DNA of 49,775 nucleotides. Source: Bigelowiella natans CCMP2755 (Eukaryota; Cercozoa; Chlorarachniophyceae). Each line of letters starts with the position of its first letter. The first letter of the stretch is position 1. Shown piece by piece: positions 47,712 through 49,775 of this stretch. Both the position numbers and the translations under genes were made by a program. The stretch covers positions 1 to 49,775 of the forward strand of contig ADNK01001663.1 of NCBI GenBank assembly GCA_000320545.1. The letters run 5' to 3'. A model generated the notes under the pieces. The model did no database searches. It saw only the letters and a program-made list of their open reading frames with translations, and was not told the origin of the DNA.

Positions 47712-49775
47712 TCATCGCTTTCGGAACTTCACCAACCACCAGGTAATAGATTCCTCTCTAACCTTATCTCCTTTGTCGCTTACCCAGAACTCACCTTCGT
47801 CCTTAGGTTCGTGTCCATACCAGCCCTCTGCATCAAGGTCCCCCAGGACCTTATACCAGTGCTCAAAGGGTAAGTCGGGAACAGCTAGGTAGAGTAGCTG
47901 ATATTTTCCGTCCTTTATTTTCATAGCTACCCTCTCCATATTTCGTAATCCAGGGTAGCCTAGATAGACAATCTTCATGCGCCAATCGTCGTTCACCCTG
48001 ACCTTATTGTTTCCATATTCCACATCGAACTTAGGTCGGGGTCCTAAACAAGGCATTGCTCGCTCCCACACAGTAGGGTTTACTTTAACATCCTCTAGGA
48101 GCTTCTCACCGATATCATAATTCTTTAGGTGACTGATGTGGCGCAAGGTGACCCTGTTCCCATCATAGATGTAGTACTGCTTCCTCCCCTTCCTCTCGGT
48201 AACCTTTGCAACGCCACCCCAGAAGGGGTCTTGTTTATTTCTCGATCTCAGATTTACCTTGGCCCTAACATACTGTCCTTCCTTTAGAACTCGGCCATCG
48301 TACGGGACCTTCTCGTCTTCACTCTCGGTATCGTCGTCGTTGTCGTCGCCTTCTTCCCTCTCCTTATCCTTGATACCTCCCCCAGACGTGAAGGTGTCGT
48401 TTACTAACCCTTGTATCTTGTCTGGTGTGGTGCTATTTATCCTGCTTAGGTTGGCCAAGGTGCGGTGGAGTCGCTCTACCTTGGAGTTGGACTGGGCATA
48501 GTATACAGGTGAGGCATCAATATTAGGGTGTGGTAGCTGTAGAAGAGAGGTCTCATTATCCACATGTAACTTCTTTGGTATCTTGTTTATGCTAACTTCA
48601 TCAGGGATAGCCTGGAGCTCAGACTCCCAGGTACGGTAGCAGTTAGTAAGCCTCTGCTTATATAAGCCTTTGTTCTTCTTAGCAACGTTGACCTTGATAA
48701 TCTTTTTAACCCAGCACTTTCCAGTGGCCACATCAACGAAGGTAAGGTAGTGATAGCCATCGTACTTATAAACATCAATTTGCACGATATCTAAGAAGTT
48801 CCTTGCTTTGATTTTCTTAGATGCACGGCTCTTGCTGGACTCCTTGGTGGCGACGCCTGCCGCCTTCAAGCTGGAGCACCTGCAGCCACGCAGGTATGTC
48901 CTTATCTCTTTTAGCTTGTAGGGCCAGTAGTAATGGTAGAGTAGAGCAGTGATATGGTTTTCTCCTACGTGTGCAGGTCCATGGGCGGTAAAGAGAAGGG
49001 CTCCCCTGGTCCGCCGTGGCACGTAGGTACGCCTAACATTATTAGTGTATACATATATCCTATCACTAAGTACCTCATGCTTGTGTTTGTATTTATCCAG
49101 GTGTTCTTGAAGGTGCTGGAGCTCCTCTGGCTCAGGCAGGAAGTCGCCGTCCTCGAAGGTAATCGCGTTAACCATAGGGGTGACCTGGGTAGGGACTTTC
49201 TTTTCGAACAGCCTGCTGAAATAGTCAGCAAGCTGCTTGTCTCCTGGTGCGTAGACCACTGTCCTCTTGTCCCTAAACTCTTCCGTGTCCGCCCTCATAG
49301 CTGCATACTCATCGTTAGGCGCTTCGAGCTTGCGGTCGATGCCTAGGAGGGGCTTGTGGTCAGTCATTAAGGTGAAGCTGGGCACCGACAGCAGGTAGTA
49401 TCTTAGTTTCCTCTGCGCCTCAGTCATGGCTTTATACTCTCCTTTTGTAGGGCTGTACTTGGCCTCAGCTGCTGTGCAGGCCCTGCCCCACACCCGTATG
49501 ATCTGCTGGTCTTGGGTAAGTACAGCAGCCATACCTAGCTTAGACCAGTCTGTCCATAGGGTAGCTGGTCTAGTAGTGTCTAGCTTAGCATTCAATAGGG
49601 TGTTGCTGCATAACTTTATTAGGTTATCGAAGTGGGCATCAAGGCCAGCCTTGGCCCACACCTTAGCGAAGCTGAGGCCTACAGAGTTCTCCTTCCCGGT
49701 AAGCAGTAGTAAAAGCAGCTGCAGTCCTAGCGTAGTAGGGGAGAACCTACGTAGTATCCAGCTGCAGTCTGCAGA
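47712..49775 (-). CDS. Retrotransposon pol polyprotein, RNase H and integrase region, partial
   Basis: The frame is open from the window edge to a stop at 47712-47714, about 687 codons, and contains no introns. The first residues resemble the connection after a Gypsy reverse transcriptase (ILRRFSPTTLG). RNase H follows with TDWSKLGMAAVLTQ, the Glu in TKGEYKAMTEA and LMTDHKPLLG. Next come an HHCC-type zinc motif (HGPAHVG, YWP, GCRCSS) and the integrase core with VQIDVY, LHVDNE and KVERLH. The distance between the second Asp and the Glu is 27 residues rather than the usual 35. An acidic linker and a C-terminal tail of about 200 residues with no clear chromodomain follow. The lack of internal stops suggests a young or active copy. 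The reverse transcriptase proper lies outside the window. Confidence 0.85.
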   Translation of the reverse strand, partial: SADCSWILRRFSPTTLGLQLLLLLLTGKENSVGLSFAKVWAKAGLDAHFDNLIKLCSNTLLNAKLDTTRPATLWTDWSKLGMAAVLTQDQQIIRVWGRACTAAEAKYSPTKGEYKAMTEAQRKLRYYLLSVPSFTLMTDHKPLLGIDRKLEAPNDEYAAMRADTEEFRDKRTVVYAPGDKQLADYFSRLFEKKVPTQVTPMVNAITFEDGDFLPEPEELQHLQEHLDKYKHKHEVLSDRIYVYTNNVRRTYVPRRTRGALLFTAHGPAHVGENHITALLYHYYWPYKLKEIRTYLRGCRCSSLKAAGVATKESSKSRASKKIKARNFLDIVQIDVYKYDGYHYLTFVDVATGKCWVKKIIKVNVAKKNKGLYKQRLTNCYRTWESELQAIPDEVSINKIPKKLHVDNETSLLQLPHPNIDASPVYYAQSNSKVERLHRTLANLSRINSTTPDKIQGLVNDTFTSGGGIKDKEREEGDDNDDDTESEDEKVPYDGRVLKEGQYVRAKVNLRSRNKQDPFWGGVAKVTERKGRKQYYIYDGNRVTLRHISHLKNYDIGEKLLEDVKVNPTVWERAMPCLGPRPKFDVEYGNNKVRVNDDWRMKIVYLGYPGLRNMERVAMKIKDGKYQLLYLAVPDLPFEHWYKVLGDLDAEGWYGHEPKDEGEFWVSDKGDKVREESITWWLVKFRKR

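Larger units (their letters stand above)
47424..49775 (-). mobile_element. Ty3/Gypsy-type LTR retrotransposon, 3' part, continues past the right edge
   Basis: The pol frame at 47712-49775 has RNase H followed by integrase, the order found in Ty3/Gypsy elements. Downstream on the minus strand a short purine tract (about 47671-47661) precedes a TGT at 47660, as expected for a polypurine tract at the start of a 3' LTR. The outer LTR end is uncertain: TGTG at 47424 or TGTT at 47426 on the plus strand would give an LTR of about 235 bp. No target-site duplication can be tested because the other LTR is outside the window. Confidence 0.7.

Noticed and set aside
47712-49775. Host gene with an integrase-like domain
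   Set aside because: The RNase H, zinc motif and integrase order, the lack of introns in an intron-rich genome and the adjacent polypurine tract fit a retrotransposon.

Overview
The window is nuclear DNA of a eukaryote. Almost every gene is split by short GT-AG introns, compound microsatellites sit in introns and spacers, and coding exons carry long Ser, Gln, Glu, Asp and Gly runs. I cannot name the organism; a protist or alga with GC-rich exons fits. There are no operons, tRNAs, rRNAs or CRISPR arrays. I rebuilt exon structures by hand from splice sites, reading phase and motif continuity.

Layout. (1) About 1-8611, minus strand: the 3'-truncated part of a deubiquitinase-like gene. In order it encodes an NBR1-type FW (Ig-like) domain, a UBA domain, the start of a USP peptidase domain, a jacalin-like domain inside the USP, the USP zinc finger, a second jacalin-like domain and an SH3b-like domain. 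(2) 9925-12110: two unrecognised genes, head to head. (3) 12111-13283: a CTAG/CATG-rich island holding a perfect 69-bp copy of part of the neighbouring HECT gene. (4) 13284-33543, minus strand: one giant ten-exon HECT E3 ubiquitin ligase gene of about 6,190 aa (UBR box, ZZ finger, three Tudor-knot-like domains, UBA, HECT). It is open except for one apparent frame slip at a 17-G run. (5) 34636-36771, plus strand: a complete 14-exon, 305-aa SDR39U1-like epimerase-family gene. (6) 36772-38903: another CTAG/CATG/TGCA-rich island. (7) 38904-41879, minus strand: an 11-exon gene for a predicted secreted 724-aa protein of no family I know, with a broken paralogue fragment in opposite orientation upstream of it. 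(8) 43332-46932, minus strand: a 10-exon, 564-aa SET-domain protein resembling SMYD proteins without a MYND finger. (9) 47424-49775: the 3' end of a Ty3/Gypsy-order retrotransposon (RNase H, then integrase) and a candidate LTR, running off the right edge.

Two of the largest genes are ubiquitin-pathway proteins with unusual domain combinations. The FW-UBA-USP-jacalin-SH3b gene is the most novel object here. Nothing shows that the neighbouring genes work together; they are probably independent loci.
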